Both the position numbers and the translations under genes were made by a program. From positions 1 through 64,000 of the forward strand of contig CAXXDX010000003.1 of NCBI GenBank assembly GCA_963677605.2: a stretch of 64,000 bases of DNA. Reading direction: 5' to 3'. The notes beneath the pieces are model-generated. The model ran no database searches, was not told the origin of the DNA, and saw nothing but the letters and a program-made list of their open reading frames with translations. Shown here in pieces: positions 34,782-45,013 of this stretch. How positions within the stretch are numbered: position 1 is the first letter of the stretch; every line of letters begins with the position of its first letter. Origin of the DNA: JAGLOK01 sp963677605 (lineage in GTDB: Bacteria > Bacillota > Clostridia > Christensenellales > UMGS416).

Positions 34782-36497
34782 ATGAAACTTAAAAAAATGA
34801 CAGCTATATTTACTGTATTATTGATTTTACTTGTTATGATTTCGGCATGCGATGCGGGAGCTATAAAAGAGACCAATACCACATCCCCTGCGATTTTGTC
34901 CACTGAAGTGTCCGAAGATGGTTCTATTCAGGATGACGGGCCTTTTACAAAATACGATACACCGATAGACATTTCCTTTGTAAGGACTTTGGACGAAGAC
35001 ACGGAAAGCAATATTCTTCCCAGAACTCCAGGAGAAACATTAGAAAGCAACAGGTGGCTAACGGCTTATTTTGAAAAACTCGGAATAAATATTACGTATG
35101 ATTGGATAGTAAATGGCGGATATGACAGTGATCCGTATATTCAAAAGATGAATGTCGCGATAGCTTCAGGCGATTTGCCGGACATCATTCCTGTTGGTCC
35201 TTCTCATTTAAAACAAATGGTGGACTCAAGCATGTTAAAGAACCTTTCTCCATATTGGGATAAATATGCATCGGATATGCTCAAAGACATTTATACATCC
35301 CAAGGAGAATTTATACTGGGATCTTCTACATTTGAAGGAAAACTGCAGGCAATTACATCTTTTACAGATGGATATCTTGATGGACTATTCATTTGGATAA
35401 GAGCGGACTGGCTGAGAAAGCTTAATCTAGAGCCACCTGAAAACATGGAGGATCTGTTAAACATTGCACGGGAGTTTACAGAAAATGATCCTGATGGCAA
35501 CGGACTTGATGATACATATGGATTTGCCGTGACAAAAGATCTTCACGATGGTGTACTGGGGTTGGAGGGATTTTTCTCCGGATTCCATGCATATCCGAAT
35601 ATTTGGGTAGAAGATGATTCTGGAAAGCTCGTATATGGAAGTGTAATGCCTGAAATGAAAAAAGCACTGAGTGTTCTGGCCGATATGTATCAAAAAGGTC
35701 AGATAGACAAAGAATTTGGTATGAAGGACTTGAGCAATGTTTCTGAAAGTTTAGAGGATGGGAAAATTGGGATTGAGTTTGGGGCACAATGGAATCCAAT
35801 GTATCCTCTAATAAGCAGCTATAACAAAGACAATGAAGCTGATTGGACAGGCTACGCGCTTGTTTCTGCAGACGAAAAGCCTGCATACTCACCTTCAGTT
35901 TTTGGCATGAGCCTTTTTTATGCTGTTAATGCTAATTGTGAGTATCCTGAGGCGTTGCTAAAGCTTCTTAACATGCATGTAGAGCTATGCTGGGGTGAAA
36001 CTAGTGATTTTAATTATTACTATATGCCGGAAGAGAATGAAAATGTTGGCGTATGGAAATTCTCTCCCGTTACTCCTTCTCTGCCGCTGAAAAACCTTAA
36101 GGCATTTGAGAAATTAGAGGCAGCTCGTGCTGAAGGTTCATTCAGCCATCTAACCGGAGAAGCTGCGATAATACAGAGAAACGTAGAAGCTTTTCAAAAC
36201 GGTGATTTGTCACAATGGGGATGGTTTAAAATCTATGGTCCTGACGGAGTTTACAAACATGCTGTCAAATATAACCAAAATAATCTATATATGTGGGACA
36301 AGTATACAGGCACCCCGACTCCGACAATGAGCATAAGTATGAACACACTAAAACAAATCGAGAGAGAAGTTTTTGTAAAAATCGTTATGGGATCTTTAGA
36401 AATTGATGCTTTTGATGAGTTTGTTAATGATTGGTATCAGGTTGGCGGTAGAAAAATAACTGAGGAAGTAAACGCATGGTATTCTTCACAACCTTAA
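34782..36497 (+). CDS. Lipoprotein, extracellular sugar-binding protein (LipO/LplA type), no adjacent permease
   Basis: 571 residues from the ATG at 34782, chosen because GGGAG stands 6 bases ahead and it opens directly into a lipoprotein signal (MKLKKMTAIFTVLLILLVMISAC, lipid-modified C23); the frame opens earlier, but without a binding site. The mature protein has the large solute-binding fold of LplA-like proteins (about 530 residues), with ITYDWIVNGG, DLPDIIPVGP and a DPDGNGLDDTYGF calcium-loop-like segment. It should bind an oligosaccharide at the cell surface. Unlike the one at 41300 it is not next to permease genes but follows the two-component pair directly, so it may share the permeases at 39408-41263 or serve as the sensor's ligand presenter (inference). 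Confidence 0.88.
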   Translation: MKLKKMTAIFTVLLILLVMISACDAGAIKETNTTSPAILSTEVSEDGSIQDDGPFTKYDTPIDISFVRTLDEDTESNILPRTPGETLESNRWLTAYFEKLGINITYDWIVNGGYDSDPYIQKMNVAIASGDLPDIIPVGPSHLKQMVDSSMLKNLSPYWDKYASDMLKDIYTSQGEFILGSSTFEGKLQAITSFTDGYLDGLFIWIRADWLRKLNLEPPENMEDLLNIAREFTENDPDGNGLDDTYGFAVTKDLHDGVLGLEGFFSGFHAYPNIWVEDDSGKLVYGSVMPEMKKALSVLADMYQKGQIDKEFGMKDLSNVSESLEDGKIGIEFGAQWNPMYPLISSYNKDNEADWTGYALVSADEKPAYSPSVFGMSLFYAVNANCEYPEALLKLLNMHVELCWGETSDFNYYYMPEENENVGVWKFSPVTPSLPLKNLKAFEKLEAARAEGSFSHLTGEAAIIQRNVEAFQNGDLSQWGWFKIYGPDGVYKHAVKYNQNNLYMWDKYTGTPTPTMSISMNTLKQIEREVFVKIVMGSLEIDAFDEFVNDWYQVGGRKITEEVNAWYSSQP

Positions 36498-36753
36498 TTA
36501 TTTTATCTTCTACAAATAATGAGTAAACAAATGATAAGCAAGTAAAAACATGCAACTGGTATTGTTTGATTGTATATTCTAAAATAACATATATGGTTAT
36601 CTAACCTATTTTAAAACAAGTAAGGATTGCATTCATAAAAGCTATAATCAGGCTTTATGGGTGCAATTATACATATACTTAATTACATCTTTGGTCTTTT
36701 TAAAATGTTTAAATAAGCAGTATTCGTTAAAACAGGAGGATAATAATATTCAG

Positions 36754-38232
36754 ATGCATAATATCATTGTAAACACAGAAACAAAAAAAGGTACTATTAG
36801 CAGGCATATCTACGGACATTTTGCTGAACACTTGGGAAGATGTATATATGGAGGTATTTGGGTTGGAGAAGATTCAGAAATCCCAAATATTCGCGGATAC
36901 AGGACAGATGTAGTAGAGGCTCTTCAGAATCTTAATATCCCGAACCTTAGGTGGCCGGGAGGATGCTTTGCCGACACATATCATTGGAAAGACGGTATAG
37001 GGCCAAAAGATAACAGACCTTCTATGATAAATTCTCATTGGGGCGGTGTTGTGGAGAACAATCATTTCGGCACTCATGAGTTTATGGAGTTTTGCAAGCT
37101 TATAGGAGCGGAACCTTATATTTGTGGAAATGTAGGCAGCGGTACAGTTCAGGAAATGCAGCAATGGGTAGAATACATAACATTTGATGGAAAATCTCCA
37201 ATGGCAGATCTTCGACGAGAAAACGGGCGCGAAGAGCCTTGGAAATTGAAGTATTTCGGAGTAGGAAATGAAAATTGGGGCTGTGGCGGAAATATGTGCC
37301 CTGAATACTATGCCGATCTTTATAAAAGATATGCATCTTATGTTCAAAACTTTGGCGATAACAAAATTTATAAGATAGCCGGCGGTGCTAATGAAGCTGA
37401 TTATAATTGGATGGAAGTGTTGATGCGTGAAGCGTGTCATATGATGGATGGGCTAAGCGTGCATTATTATTCAGCTGCTGGTGATTTTTGGAATGAAAAA
37501 GGCTCTTCTACCGAATTTGGTGAAGAGGGATGGTTTAAGACGTTTCAGAGAACTCTGTTTATGGAGGAAATGCTGACAAAACATGAAGAGGTTATGGATA
37601 AATATGATCCGGACAAAAGAGTGGCTCTTATTGTTGATGAATGGGGCACATGGTATGATCCGGAGCCGGGAATGAATCCAAGGTTTTTATATCAGCAAAG
37701 TACGCTAAGAGACGCATTGGTTGCGGCAGTTAATTTCAACATTTTTAATAACCACTGCGATAGAGTAAAGATGGCTAATATTGCGCAAATGGTGAATGTA
37801 CTGCAATCTATTATACTCACCGAAGGCAGCAATATGGTTCTTACGCCTACGTATCATGCTTTTGACTTATATAAAGTACACTTCGATTCTCAGCTTCTTG
37901 AGACTGCTTTTGAGAGTCCTAAATACGGATATGAAAACAATGAGCTTCCACAGCTGAGTGTGTCGTCATCGCAGGATGATGAAGGGTATATACATGTTAC
38001 TCTATGCAACATAAATCCTAATCAAGATATGGACATTAACTTGGATTTACGAGGATTTAAAGCAGAGAATGCAACGGCAAAGGTTATTACAGCTGATGAG
38101 ATGAATGCAAAAAATACATTTGATGGCTTAAATGATGTCTCAATTAAGAATTTCAATAAAGTTAGTATAAGTTCGGATGGAGTAAAATTCTCTATTCCAT
38201 CAAAATCTATAGTTATGCTTGAACTTAAGTAA
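36754..38232 (+). CDS. GH51 alpha-L-arabinofuranosidase
   Basis: 492 residues counted from the ATG at 36754, where the sequence begins to match other GH51 enzymes (MHNIIVNTETKKGTISRHIYG); the longer frame upstream has no homologous look. The AGGAGG at 36734 is 14 bases away, longer than usual, and an ATT at 36748 is a less likely start. Acid/base E173 in GVGNENWGCGG, nucleophile E296 in LIVDEWGTW. Closely related to the enzyme at 20796 throughout, so the pair arose by duplication. No signal peptide. It appears to be a single-gene unit between the lipoprotein and the small zinc-finger gene. Confidence 0.92.
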   Translation: MHNIIVNTETKKGTISRHIYGHFAEHLGRCIYGGIWVGEDSEIPNIRGYRTDVVEALQNLNIPNLRWPGGCFADTYHWKDGIGPKDNRPSMINSHWGGVVENNHFGTHEFMEFCKLIGAEPYICGNVGSGTVQEMQQWVEYITFDGKSPMADLRRENGREEPWKLKYFGVGNENWGCGGNMCPEYYADLYKRYASYVQNFGDNKIYKIAGGANEADYNWMEVLMREACHMMDGLSVHYYSAAGDFWNEKGSSTEFGEEGWFKTFQRTLFMEEMLTKHEEVMDKYDPDKRVALIVDEWGTWYDPEPGMNPRFLYQQSTLRDALVAAVNFNIFNNHCDRVKMANIAQMVNVLQSIILTEGSNMVLTPTYHAFDLYKVHFDSQLLETAFESPKYGYENNELPQLSVSSSQDDEGYIHVTLCNINPNQDMDINLDLRGFKAENATAKVITADEMNAKNTFDGLNDVSIKNFNKVSISSDGVKFSIPSKSIVMLELK

Positions 38233-38354
38233 ATAATTTGGATTGAAACAGTTTATACTTGTGGAGTTATATATCAAAATTATATAATGAAACTCATACA
38301 TTCTTAAACAGATGTACAGATAATACTTAATAATTTTAATATATGGAGAATCTA

Positions 38355-38609
38355 ATGGAACGAGAGTGCAGGAATTGCGCTGGAAGTGTGCATATTACTG
38401 AAAGTCAGATTAAAGAGCAGATGGAGCTAGTTTTAAAATCGGGAGTGCCGATTACGGAAGAGAGTTTATATGCAAAAAGAATAGATATCTGCAAAAGCTG
38501 TGATAAGTTGGTTTACGGAACTACATGCATGAGCTGCGGATGTCTTGTCAGAGTTCGGGCACTCAATGCTTTAAGAATATGTCCAAATCCTTCAGGGAAT
38601 AAGTGGTAG
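38355..38609 (+). CDS. Small DUF6171-like zinc-finger protein
   Basis: 84 residues from the ATG at 38355, which has GGAGA 5 bases ahead; an ATG four codons upstream (38343) overlaps that binding site. It has CRNC near the N-terminus and CKSC, then CMSCGC near the C-terminus, with a final RICPNPSGNKW, so it should bind one or two zinc ions. This matches a widespread small Clostridia protein family of unknown function (DUF6171). It stands alone between the GH51 gene and the ABC transporter region, with 122 bases before it and about 800 after it, and has no evident link to sugar use. Confidence 0.7.
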   Translation: MERECRNCAGSVHITESQIKEQMELVLKSGVPITEESLYAKRIDICKSCDKLVYGTTCMSCGCLVRVRALNALRICPNPSGNKW

Positions 38610-39407
38610 GAACATATTTTGGAGATATTATGCACAGCTATTTCTCTGTATAGCATTTTTTGTTAATATGAAACTGTTATTGACTTAATGATATTATTTT
38701 TGAAATGGATGAGAAAAAGCTTTTTAAAATGAATAGTTCTAACTGCATAAATAATTATTCCGGAACAAATGATATGAGGATGCGATAGAAAATCACTCGT
38801 TAAAAAATAGACTAAATCATATTTCATATCATATAAATTTTTTGAGTAAATCAATTTTCATAAGATCATTTCACAGGCAAATTTAGGTGAGTATGACACA
38901 TAAAATATCAGCAATAATTTATTGCTGATATTTTTTATTTTAATGGTCGAATTTATAGAAAATTGGTATTAATCATCTTGGATTGACGAGGTGATAAATG
39001 TTAATTTAATTTATTTATATCAAAAAAATAGGCAATTTATAAAATTTAATCATTAAAAATATGGTTAAAATAGTCAAAAAAATTCGTTGGAGAGTAAAAA
39101 TATGATAAGAAGTAAAAAAATGATAAGTTCCAAAAAAACAAATCTGTATAAATGAGATAAGAAAGTAAAAAGGTGAAAATAGCAACTTGATTGCACGCTA
39201 TATATAATTAAAATATGGTTTTTCATAAAAGATTTCAAAACAAAAACAACATAGATGGCAGACAAAATTTTATATGCAGTTATATCGTATTTGATTTTGC
39301 ATAAGAGCACTTCAAGCGGGATATTTTGATTGCTGTAATTTACCTTGCAAAAATCCGAAGTATTCAACTTTTAATAGAAAATATTTTATTAGCGAAAGGG
39401 AGAACTT
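38610..39407. other. Long AT-rich intergenic region before the ABC transporter operon
   Basis: No credible gene. It contains a strong hairpin at 38902-38934 and two ATGCAGTT/AACTGCAT octamers (38741-38748 and 39274-39281), also found upstream of the MFS-sulfatase operon. The ABC operon's promoter must lie here, but I cannot assign -35 and -10 boxes with confidence. Confidence 0.45.
38902..38934 (+). terminator. Strong hairpin with T tract
   Basis: Perfect 14-bp stem (AAAATATCAGCAAT with ATTGCTGATATTTT) around a five-base loop, running into a T-rich tail (TTATTTT). The A-rich left side also lets it work in the other direction. It lies about 290 bases after the DUF6171-like gene, which leaves room for a short untranslated or small RNA. 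Confidence 0.75.
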
Positions 39408-40328
39408 ATGAGCTTTTTTGGATCAAGTAAAAAACGGAGATCATTTTATAAGTTTTTGGTCATAGTGCCGTTTCTTATGTTAGTTTTTATGTTTGCGTAT
39501 TTCCCGTTGTATGGTTGGGTTTATACATTTTATGATTATAAACCTCCAATACCACTCTCCAAATCTCCATTTGTAGGACTGCATTGGTTTAGTTATCTAT
39601 TTGGAAACAAGATAAAGATACTACAGCTTTGGCAGGTTATAAAAAACACATTTGCGATAAGTGGTCTGGGAGTACTTTTTTCGTGGCTGCCAATGGTGTT
39701 TGCCATTTTCCTGCATGAAATAAGGGTAGTCAGATATAAGAAAATTATTCAGACGGTCACTACACTTCCAAACTTTATAAGCTGGGTACTGGTGTTTTCG
39801 ATAGCGTTTTCGTTCTTTTCCAGCTCCGGTATGGTAAACAACCTGCTTCTGAGCATGGGAGTTATTGAACAGCCTATAAGGTATTTGGAAACATCAAAAG
39901 GAATATATGTCTCAATGTGGCTGTGGCACACATGGAAGTCCTTGGGTTGGGCAGCAATAATGTACATTGCAGCAATAGCAGGGATAGATGAAACATTATA
40001 TGAAGCTGCACGCGTTGACGGTGCGAAAAGGATTCAGATAATCAGGCATATTACAATACCGGGATTGCTTCCCACTTACTTTGTACTATTATTATTGCAG
40101 GTTGCAGCCTTTTTAAACAATGGAATGGAACAGTATTTTGTATTCCAGAATGCGTTTAATAAAGAGACTATTCAAGTTCTGGACCTTTATGTTTATAACC
40201 TGGCAACCGGAGGCGGCAGTTATTCGCTTTCAGCAGGTATAAGTATGCTTAAAAGCATTATAAGTGTTGGACTGCTTACGGTTGTAAATGGTCTTTCAAA
40301 ATCAATAAGGGGAGATAGCATAGTATGA
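39408..40328 (+). CDS. ABC sugar transporter permease, LplB type
   Basis: 306 residues with about six membrane helices. The cytoplasmic EAA loop, which contacts the ATPase, is YEAARVDGAKRIQIIRHITIPG (from about residue 200), with the consensus EAA---DGA and the terminal IP-G. This is the first subunit of a polysaccharide-type importer of the LplB/YtcP family. GGGAG lies 5 bases before the ATG. The last four bases overlap the next permease gene (ATGA). No ATPase gene is in the window, as is usual for these systems, which share an MsmX-like ATPase encoded elsewhere. Confidence 0.93.
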   Translation: MSFFGSSKKRRSFYKFLVIVPFLMLVFMFAYFPLYGWVYTFYDYKPPIPLSKSPFVGLHWFSYLFGNKIKILQLWQVIKNTFAISGLGVLFSWLPMVFAIFLHEIRVVRYKKIIQTVTTLPNFISWVLVFSIAFSFFSSSGMVNNLLLSMGVIEQPIRYLETSKGIYVSMWLWHTWKSLGWAAIMYIAAIAGIDETLYEAARVDGAKRIQIIRHITIPGLLPTYFVLLLLQVAAFLNNGMEQYFVFQNAFNKETIQVLDLYVYNLATGGGSYSLSAGISMLKSIISVGLLTVVNGLSKSIRGDSIV

Positions 40329-41263
40329 GTAATATCCTATTAAAAAAATCAAACAAAAATAGAATAAAAGAGACCAATGACTTGTCTGATAAAATAATGA
40401 TGGCAGTCGTATACATTCTATTCGGTGTTTTCGCATTCTTTTGCATATATCCGTTCTATTATATTTTTATCAACACTATCAGCTCAAATGAACTCAGCTC
40501 AAATGGTGAAATCTTGTTTTTGCCATCAGGGATACATTTCCAAAACTATGTTAACGTATTTAAAATAAAAGGTCTTTGGAATGCAATGTTTATATCACTA
40601 TCTAGAACATTGCTGGGAACCGGTTTAACTGTTTTTGCTTCTGCTTTTCTGGGGTTTATGTTCACTCAGGAGGATATGTGGAAAAGAAGATTTTGGTACC
40701 GATTCACCTTAATTACAATGTATTTTAACGCAGGAATAATTCCTTGGTATCTTACTATGAGGACACTGGGGCTTACTAATAATTTCCTTGCATATATACT
40801 TCCATGGATAGTCTCCCCATTTTTCATAATTTTGGTAAAGACATTTGTAGAGTCAACGCCAAAGGAACTGCAGCAGGCTGCAGAGATTGACGGAGCCAGC
40901 TTTTTGAAATTCTTTTTTGTCATTATGCTGCCGCTTATTCAGCCAATTTTAGCTACGGTTGCAATATTTAGTGCGGTTAATCAGTGGAACTCATTTCAAG
41001 ACACTCTCCTGCTTGTAACAGAGTCCAGACTTAATACATTGCAATTTGTACTTTATCAGTATATTAATCAGGCGAACTCGTTAGCTACACTTTTGAACAA
41101 TCAAAACTCTTCTATGGCGCTTGCGTCTTTAGCAAAAAAACAGACAACTGTATCGGTAAGAATGACAGTAACTATTATTGTAGTATTGCCCATAATCATG
41201 GTATATCCATTTTTTCAGAGATTCTTTATCAAAGGCATCATGATTGGGGCTGTAAAAGGATAA
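40325..41263 (+). CDS. ABC sugar transporter permease, LplC/YtcP type
   Basis: 312 residues, about six membrane helices, EAA-type loop LQQAAEIDGASFLKFFFVIMLPL. Second permease subunit, paired with the gene it overlaps by four bases. Together they should form the channel for an oligosaccharide delivered by the lipoprotein at 41300, and perhaps also by the one at 34782. Confidence 0.93.
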   Translation: MSNILLKKSNKNRIKETNDLSDKIMMAVVYILFGVFAFFCIYPFYYIFINTISSNELSSNGEILFLPSGIHFQNYVNVFKIKGLWNAMFISLSRTLLGTGLTVFASAFLGFMFTQEDMWKRRFWYRFTLITMYFNAGIIPWYLTMRTLGLTNNFLAYILPWIVSPFFIILVKTFVESTPKELQQAAEIDGASFLKFFFVIMLPLIQPILATVAIFSAVNQWNSFQDTLLLVTESRLNTLQFVLYQYINQANSLATLLNNQNSSMALASLAKKQTTVSVRMTVTIIVVLPIIMVYPFFQRFFIKGIMIGAVKG

Positions 41264-41299
41264 CAATGAAATTGTTATAAATTAAAAGGAGGATTTGAA

Positions 41300-43084
41300 A
41301 TGAAAGACAAAAAGGTAACAAGGCTAGTTGTGTTTATGCTGATAGGTTTGCTTATGCTATCTGCATTATTAACAGGCTGTAACAATTCAACTTCGAATGA
41401 AAAAGAAGAGACTGTAACTGCCGCTCCGGCAAAAGAGGATGCTGCTGATACTGATTCAGACTCTAAAGAAGAATCAAAAGAGTTGGAAACTCTGGTATTG
41501 GATATATTCGACAACGCAGCTAACTATCAGGGCGAACAGCCTGGTTGGTTTGGATATATCGTTAAAGAGAAGTTCAATCTAGTTTTGAACATACTAGCTC
41601 CACAGATTTCCGGCGATCAGCTTTATCAGACAAGAGCTGCAGCAGGCAACTTAGGCGATATTGTCATTATTGATAATGCACAGTGGGTTGACTGTATAAA
41701 CGCTGGTTTGGTATCTGATTTAACAGATATTCTTCCTGGAACTGAGTATTTGAGTCAATACATGGATCACTTTGTTGGATTTAACAAATCATTTGATTCT
41801 GTAACAAACGGAAGAATATATGGAATGCCTGACTTTATAGCAGATACTTCTCCTACATCATTCTCAGAGACACAGCCTTATTCCAGCCCTGAAATGTATT
41901 GGCCTTGGTATAGAGAGTTAGGAATGCCTGAGATAGAAGATCTTGACGGATTGCTTGACTATATGGAAGAAGCATATAATGCTTATCCGACAACAGCTGA
42001 TGGCAAACCTCATATTCCAATAACAATCTGGAAAGATTGGGATACTAACTATATGGAAGCAGCCTGCTGGATAGGTCAGTGGTATGGTTACCAGTGTGAT
42101 AATACAACAAGCTCGGTTCAGATTGGCTCTGAGGGAGACATTATTTCAATTATTGACGATGCATCATCATATAAGATTGGTCTCCAGTTCTTATTTGACT
42201 GCAACCAGAGAGGCTTGATGGACCCTGACGCTGCTTCACAACAATGGATGGATGTTAATGCTAAGTATACTAATGGCCAGGTCAACCTTATGTGGTATAC
42301 ATGGTCAAGAGGTTTCTATAACTCAACTGATAAAGCAGCTAATGGTGATGGATGGATAGTTATTCCTATAAGTGATTTAGACATAAGCCAGCCCGGTGAT
42401 GCCTATTATGGACAGAGCAGAGTATGGTGTCTTGGCAGTCAAGCACAGGATCCGGAAAGGACTATGGAGTTTATAGATTGGCTTAATAGCCCAGAAGGTC
42501 TCCGTTATGTTCATTCAGGTATTGAAGATTTCGTATTTGAAAAAATGGATAACGGCAAATTCCAGTATACAGAACTTGGATGGAATGCGTTCACAGAGAA
42601 TGCTCCTGTACCAGAAGAGTACGGCGGTGGAAACTATCAGGATGGTATTAGTGCAATCAATACATGCATCATGGGCAGCTTTACTGTCGATCCTGATACA
42701 GGTGAATTCTACAATCCGGCTTATTGGGCAGCTGAAGTTGAAAAGAATAAGAACCAGCTTACAAATGAATGGTCTGAGAGATTCAGCGGAGCGACAAACC
42801 CAACTGAGTATTTCCTTCAAAATAATCAGATGACTGTTACACCGCAGATTAATGCTGACCTTGGTTCTGATACTTCTGATATTAAAACCATCCGCAGCCA
42901 GTGTGCACAGATACTAAAAGACACATCATGGCAGATGGTATTTGCAGCTGATCAGGCAGAGTTTGACACTCTTTGGGCTGACATGAAAACACAGCTTGAC
43001 GGACTTGACTGGCAGACACTTCTTGCTTCTGATATTGAGAAAGCTCAGAAGAAAGTTGACCTTATAGAGGCAGCTTTAAACTAA
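41300..43084 (+). CDS. Lipoprotein, extracellular sugar-binding protein of the ABC importer
   Basis: 594 residues. Signal MKDKKVTRLVVFMLIGLLML followed by the lipobox LLTGC (C27); a Ser/Asp/Glu-rich linker (about 28-63) tethers the binding domain to the membrane. The mature part has the two-lobe solute-binding fold of LplA-like proteins. AGGAGG lies 7 bases before the ATG, and codon use is noticeably richer in GC-ending, optimal codons than in its neighbours, consistent with high expression. Third gene of the ABC operon; a hairpin follows at 43111. Expected ligand: an arabino- or xylo-oligosaccharide, by inference from the surrounding enzymes. Confidence 0.93.
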   Translation: MKDKKVTRLVVFMLIGLLMLSALLTGCNNSTSNEKEETVTAAPAKEDAADTDSDSKEESKELETLVLDIFDNAANYQGEQPGWFGYIVKEKFNLVLNILAPQISGDQLYQTRAAAGNLGDIVIIDNAQWVDCINAGLVSDLTDILPGTEYLSQYMDHFVGFNKSFDSVTNGRIYGMPDFIADTSPTSFSETQPYSSPEMYWPWYRELGMPEIEDLDGLLDYMEEAYNAYPTTADGKPHIPITIWKDWDTNYMEAACWIGQWYGYQCDNTTSSVQIGSEGDIISIIDDASSYKIGLQFLFDCNQRGLMDPDAASQQWMDVNAKYTNGQVNLMWYTWSRGFYNSTDKAANGDGWIVIPISDLDISQPGDAYYGQSRVWCLGSQAQDPERTMEFIDWLNSPEGLRYVHSGIEDFVFEKMDNGKFQYTELGWNAFTENAPVPEEYGGGNYQDGISAINTCIMGSFTVDPDTGEFYNPAYWAAEVEKNKNQLTNEWSERFSGATNPTEYFLQNNQMTVTPQINADLGSDTSDIKTIRSQCAQILKDTSWQMVFAADQAEFDTLWADMKTQLDGLDWQTLLASDIEKAQKKVDLIEAALN

Positions 43085-43110
43085 GCAATATTAATAACTA
43101 AACTAATTGA

Positions 43111-43151
43111 ATGCAAAATAGGGATATGTATTTTATATATCCCTTTTGCAT
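43111..43151 (+). terminator. Hairpin after the ABC operon
   Basis: ATGCAAAA-TA-GGGATAT pairs with ATATCCC-TTTTGCAT around a short loop, with a two-base bulge. The T run is inside the stem, so it may act as a terminator or as an RNA-stabilising hairpin at the end of the lipoprotein message. Confidence 0.55.
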
Positions 43152-43361
43152 AATAATATGACAGCCATTAAATAATTTGTACTAAGGGTAATTACATATC
43201 AGTTAAAACAGCGTGCAAAATGAGGTTGTTTATCTGAGAAATGACGAGATTGAGTTATTGGGCTGATTTAGCATGTTGCAATTAAGGGTTTTAGTTTCCA
43301 CAGAATGAATACAAATTATAAGTCGATTGAAAGTGATTAGAAATAATAACAGGAGGATATT

Positions 43362-44972
43362 ATGGGAAATAAGGCTACAGTTACAGTTCATCCGAAGTTT
43401 AAAATTGGGGATATATCGCCGCGTCTCTATGGCGCTTTTTTAGAGCCTATAGGCTCTATGGTTAACGGAAGCATGTATAATCCAAAGCATCCAACTGCAG
43501 ATAATAAAGGATTTCGAAATGATTTTATTGAAGCAATAAAGGCAACAAACCTTCCTGCAGTGCGTTTGCCTGGAGGAAATTTTGTGTCCGGTTGGGATTG
43601 GAAAGATTCAATAGGACCTATTAGCGAAAGAAAAAAACATCTTGATTTGGCATGGTTTCAATATATTCCGAATGATATAGGTCATGATGAATACCTGCAG
43701 TGGATGGAACGCATAAACTCTGAAGCGCTCTACACTATAAACCTGGGAACTGGAGATATAAACGATGCAATAAGCATCGTGGAATATACAAACCATGAGG
43801 GTGGCACATACTGGAGCGACCTTCGCAAGAAAAATGGGCACGAAAAGCCTTATGGTGTTAAAACGTGGTATCTTGGGAACGAGATGGATGGGCCTTGGCA
43901 AATAGCGTCTTGGGAGAAAAACCCAAAGGGATATGGAGTGCTGGCTCATGAATCTTCAAAAGCCATGAAGTGGGTGGACCCGACTATAGAAACTGTGGCT
44001 TGTGTATCCTCTTCTCCATTTTTGCATACATATCCGCAGTGGGATTTTGATGTATTACAGGAGTGCTATGAGACCGTTGACTATATATCTTTACATCATT
44101 ATCATGCGGCACCAATGGATGATATTGGAGCATTGTTAGGCGGTTCTGTAATCTTTGAGGACTATATAAGAACTGAAATTGCACTCTGTGATTTAGTTCA
44201 GACCAAACTGCGCAGTCCGAAAAAAATGATGTTATCATTTGATGAGTACGGAAGTTCTGAAGCGCCTGTGAAAGAGTTGCACTATGGCAGAGCGGAAAGG
44301 ACAAGCTCTTCAGTATTTTATCAGTCTGATCCTGCGAAAAAATATGTGAATCACGATCCGGACGATTGGAGTCAGAGAAAAATGCGTTTTAGAAGTCACG
44401 AGATTCTTAACGCGTTAACCGGTGCGTCAACGATACTCACTCTTTTAAAATATGCTGACAGGATAAAGATAGGATGTATGACGCGCGGTCTTGGTGCGCT
44501 TGCAGCTACAAGTCGCGAGCATGTATGGAAATCAGCTTCTCACTATGCATTTACTGACCTGATAAATTATGGACGCGGAGTATCACTTTCAACTTCAGTT
44601 GATTGTGACACTTATGATATTCCAGCTTATGCATTGAGTGATTTTCAGCAGTATGACACCCATGAAGGAGTACCTTTCATTGATTCAGCATGCGCATATG
44701 ATGAACAAAACGGTGAAGTAAATATATTTGTCATAAACAGGAACTGGAATGAAGACACGACATTGGATCTTGATGTTTCAGGATTTGGAGACCTTGAGTT
44801 TATCGAGCACAAAGAGCTTTTCAGTGAAGATATAAAAGCATCAAACTCATATGAGAATCCGGATAATATATTGCCTTGTGTTAGCTCTATGGCAAACTAT
44901 AATGACGGGAAGCTTAAAACTACAGTAAAAAAGCTTTCGTGGAATGTATTGAGATTTAAAACTAAAAAGTAA
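43362..44972 (+). CDS. GH51 alpha-L-arabinofuranosidase, divergent type
   Basis: 536 residues, no signal peptide. GH51 landmarks differ in detail from the two other copies: RLYGAFLEPIG at the start, VRLPGGNFVSGWDW, acid/base E174 in WYLGNEMDGPW, nucleophile E295 in LSFDEYGSSE. This is the long GH51 type active on arabinoxylan or arabinan side chains; the substrate specificity is likely not the same as that of the copies at 20796 and 36754. AGGAGG lies 6 bases before the ATG. It begins a run of five genes (to 51351), 278 bases after the ABC operon, and is probably expressed with them. Confidence 0.9.
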   Translation: MGNKATVTVHPKFKIGDISPRLYGAFLEPIGSMVNGSMYNPKHPTADNKGFRNDFIEAIKATNLPAVRLPGGNFVSGWDWKDSIGPISERKKHLDLAWFQYIPNDIGHDEYLQWMERINSEALYTINLGTGDINDAISIVEYTNHEGGTYWSDLRKKNGHEKPYGVKTWYLGNEMDGPWQIASWEKNPKGYGVLAHESSKAMKWVDPTIETVACVSSSPFLHTYPQWDFDVLQECYETVDYISLHHYHAAPMDDIGALLGGSVIFEDYIRTEIALCDLVQTKLRSPKKMMLSFDEYGSSEAPVKELHYGRAERTSSSVFYQSDPAKKYVNHDPDDWSQRKMRFRSHEILNALTGASTILTLLKYADRIKIGCMTRGLGALAATSREHVWKSASHYAFTDLINYGRGVSLSTSVDCDTYDIPAYALSDFQQYDTHEGVPFIDSACAYDEQNGEVNIFVINRNWNEDTTLDLDVSGFGDLEFIEHKELFSEDIKASNSYENPDNILPCVSSMANYNDGKLKTTVKKLSWNVLRFKTKK

Positions 44973-45013
44973 GGCAGCTAAAAAAGCAACAAATTATACA
45001 GGGGTAAAAAACA

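Noticed and set aside
39074..39367. 97-residue hydrophobic minus-strand frame
   Set aside because: AT-rich low-complexity translation without ribosome binding site, in the control region of the ABC operon.
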